From Streptomyces cellostaticus (lineage in GTDB: Bacteria > Actinomycetota > Actinomycetes > Streptomycetales > Streptomycetaceae): a stretch of 64,000 bases of DNA. Below, piece after piece: positions 63,063-64,000 of the stretch (position 1 is the stretch's first letter; every line of letters starts with the position of its first letter). The stretch spans positions 46,277 through 110,276 of the forward strand of contig NZ_KQ948033.1 of NCBI RefSeq assembly GCF_001513965.1. Direction: 5' to 3'. Position numbers and translations under genes: made by a program. The notes under the pieces are model-generated. The model had not been told where the DNA came from. It worked only from the letters and a program-made list of their open reading frames with translations, and made no database searches.

Positions 63063-63293
63063 ATGGGATTCGCCCGTACGTGCTCGGTGGCCCTGGTCGG
63101 CGTCGAGGGAGTGGTCGTCGAGGTCCAGGCCGACCTGGAACCCGGAGTGGCCGCCTTCACCCTGGTGGGCCTCCCGGACAAGAGCCTGACGGAAAGCCGC
63201 GACCGGGTCCGGGCGGCGGTGGTGTTCCCCGTCAAGTCGAAGTGTTCAGAAGCCCCGCACCCCGGCTGTGGGAAGCCAGAGGTCGTGGGGTGA
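63063..63293 (+). pseudogene. comM: comM (Mg-chelatase-like ATPase), 5' fragment disrupted by a transposon
   Basis: The first 54 residues (MGFARTCSVALVGVEGVVVEV ... LPDKSLTESRDRVRAAVV) match the N-terminus of YifB/ComM, normally about 540 residues. After codon 54 (63222-63224) similarity stops. The expected continuation NSGAEWP is replaced by FPVKSKCSEAPHPG and a stop at 63293. The adjoining DNA belongs to a Tn3-family element. The remaining comM should lie beyond the window. The product, if made, would be non-functional. Confidence 0.85.
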
Positions 63294-64000
63294 GTGGCTT
63301 GCTGGTGGTGGGTGGGTCGCGCATCTCGGCTAGCCAGCCCGACGCATTGAAGAGTAGAGGGGGGATCGCCGAGGTAAGCCCAGAAGCCGCCAGTAGTTGA
63401 TCTTGGGGTTCGGGCTGTCGTCGGCCGTCACCCATTCAGCTCAGTGTCGTTGGTGGTGATGTTGACCGTCGTCTGGGCCGGGGTGGGTTGTGACCTCGAT
63501 CGAACGGACCGCGTATCCGCGGTTCAAGCGGCTGATCACCGCGCATGAGCTGCATCTGTTCTTCGCGCCGACCCGGGAGGAGGCGGCGTGGGCGGCTGAG
63601 CGGATGGATTCCGACAGCCATCAGCTCGCGCTGCTGCTGGCGTTGAAGTCCTATCAGCGGATGGGCCGGTTCCCGAAGCCGGACGAATACCCGGAGATGG
63701 TGGTCGACTTCGTCCGCCGCGCGGTGGAGCTGCCGGAAGGGACCGTGCCGTTGTGGGCAACGGGCCGGACGGCGGAGCGGCAGCGTACGGAGGTGCGCCG
63801 CCGGGTGGGGGCGACTTACGACCAGGCCGAGGCCCGCCGGATCGCGGAGGGATCGATCCGGAAGGAGGCCGCGGCGAAGAACCGCCCGGCGGACCTGATC
63901 AACATCGCGTTGGAGAGGGTCGTGGGGGCCGGGCTGGAGGTGCCGGCGTTCTCCACCCTCGACGCGATGGCCTCGACGGTCCACAAAGAGGTGAACGCGT
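63225..64000 (+). mobile_element. Tn3-family transposon, left part (inserted in comM)
   Basis: The element's left boundary is near 63225, where the comM reading frame is lost. The right end is outside the window, so the terminal inverted repeat and target duplication cannot be defined. The visible cargo is only the transposase start. Between 63294 and 63489 I see no other gene. Confidence 0.75.
63490..64000 (+). CDS. tnpA: Tn3-family transposase, N-terminal part (3' truncated by window edge)
   Basis: From GTG 63490 the frame is open to the end of the window (170 codons). The protein starts MTSIERTAYPRFKRLITAHE and continues FFAPTREEAAWA, LALKSYQRMGRFPKPDEYPE, VGATYDQAEARRIAEGSI and KNRPADLINIALE. 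This is the DUF4158 DNA-binding domain at the N-terminus of Tn3-family TnpA in actinobacteria. The catalytic DDE part is not in the window. Confidence 0.88.
   Translation, partial: MTSIERTAYPRFKRLITAHELHLFFAPTREEAAWAAERMDSDSHQLALLLALKSYQRMGRFPKPDEYPEMVVDFVRRAVELPEGTVPLWATGRTAERQRTEVRRRVGATYDQAEARRIAEGSIRKEAAAKNRPADLINIALERVVGAGLEVPAFSTLDAMASTVHKEVNA

Overview
The window is chromosomal DNA of a Streptomyces species. The sequence is very GC-rich, GTG starts are common, stop/start overlaps (GTGA, ATGA) are frequent and most intergenic gaps are short. From memory, gene order follows the conserved core of Streptomyces coelicolor from about SCO5551 to SCO5603 (ndgR-leuCD-hup ... rnc ... smc-glcP-ftsY-nsdA-amtB-glnK-glnD-ffh-rpsP-rimM-trmD-rplS-sipWXYZ). 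The sequence supports the gene identities directly; the SCO alignment is recalled, not computed.

Layout. 1-9.7 kb: a partial DUF4188 gene, the IclR regulator ndgR divergent from leuCD, the H1-tailed HU protein, the F420 gene cofC/fbiD, an acyltransferase-gpsA-ddl operon and a DUF3515 lipoprotein. 9.7-14.2 kb: a stand-alone RAM-domain protein, thiL-thiD, rpmB and a DAK/FakA-like protein. 14.2-19.6 kb: a minus-strand operon of a divergent HSP90 ATPase and a 1168-residue TPR protein. 19.8-28.1 kb: recG, rsmD, coaD, a coiled-coil protein with a prion-like tail, yceD-rpmF-rnc, a decayed two-gene island carrying an amyloid-like motif, and mutM. 28-31.3 kb: an HxlR regulator divergent from a flavodoxin-type reductase, a subtilisin-inhibitor-like protein, a CAP-domain protein and acylphosphatase. 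31.7-36.4 kb: a 67-residue coiled-coil protein and an smc gene enlarged by about 220 codons. 36.5-45 kb: glcP, a luciferase-like oxidoreductase, an NCS1 permease, ftsY, a primase-polymerase-like protein and nsdA. 45-54 kb: amtB-glnK-glnD, ffh, an FtsH-type protease and a methyltransferase. 54.6-63.3 kb: a SprT-like zincin, rpsP-KH-rimM-trmD-rplS, four tandem signal peptidase I genes, a NUDIX hydrolase, DUF2469 and yraN. comM is cut off after about 54 codons, and the window ends inside a Tn3-family transposase.

Functionally the region combines translation and ribosome maturation (S16, RimM, TrmD, L19, L28, L32, RNase III, RsmD), co-translational targeting and secretion (Ffh, FtsY, four SipWXYZ peptidases, FtsH), chromosome biology (Smc, HupS, RecG, MutM), nitrogen sensing (AmtB-GlnK-GlnD with a GlnR-like box) and glucose uptake (GlcP).

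The most unusual features are four. (1) In-frame, GC-rich repeat expansions interrupt or extend three otherwise conserved proteins: the Smc hinge, the acyltransferase C-terminus and the TPR protein. (2) A bacterial HSP90 is translationally linked to a large TPR partner. (3) A decayed gene pair carries a G-x-x-x-G-type amyloid-signalling-like motif. (4) A Tn3-family element appears to have disrupted comM. I found no CRISPR array, no rRNA and no convincing tRNA.
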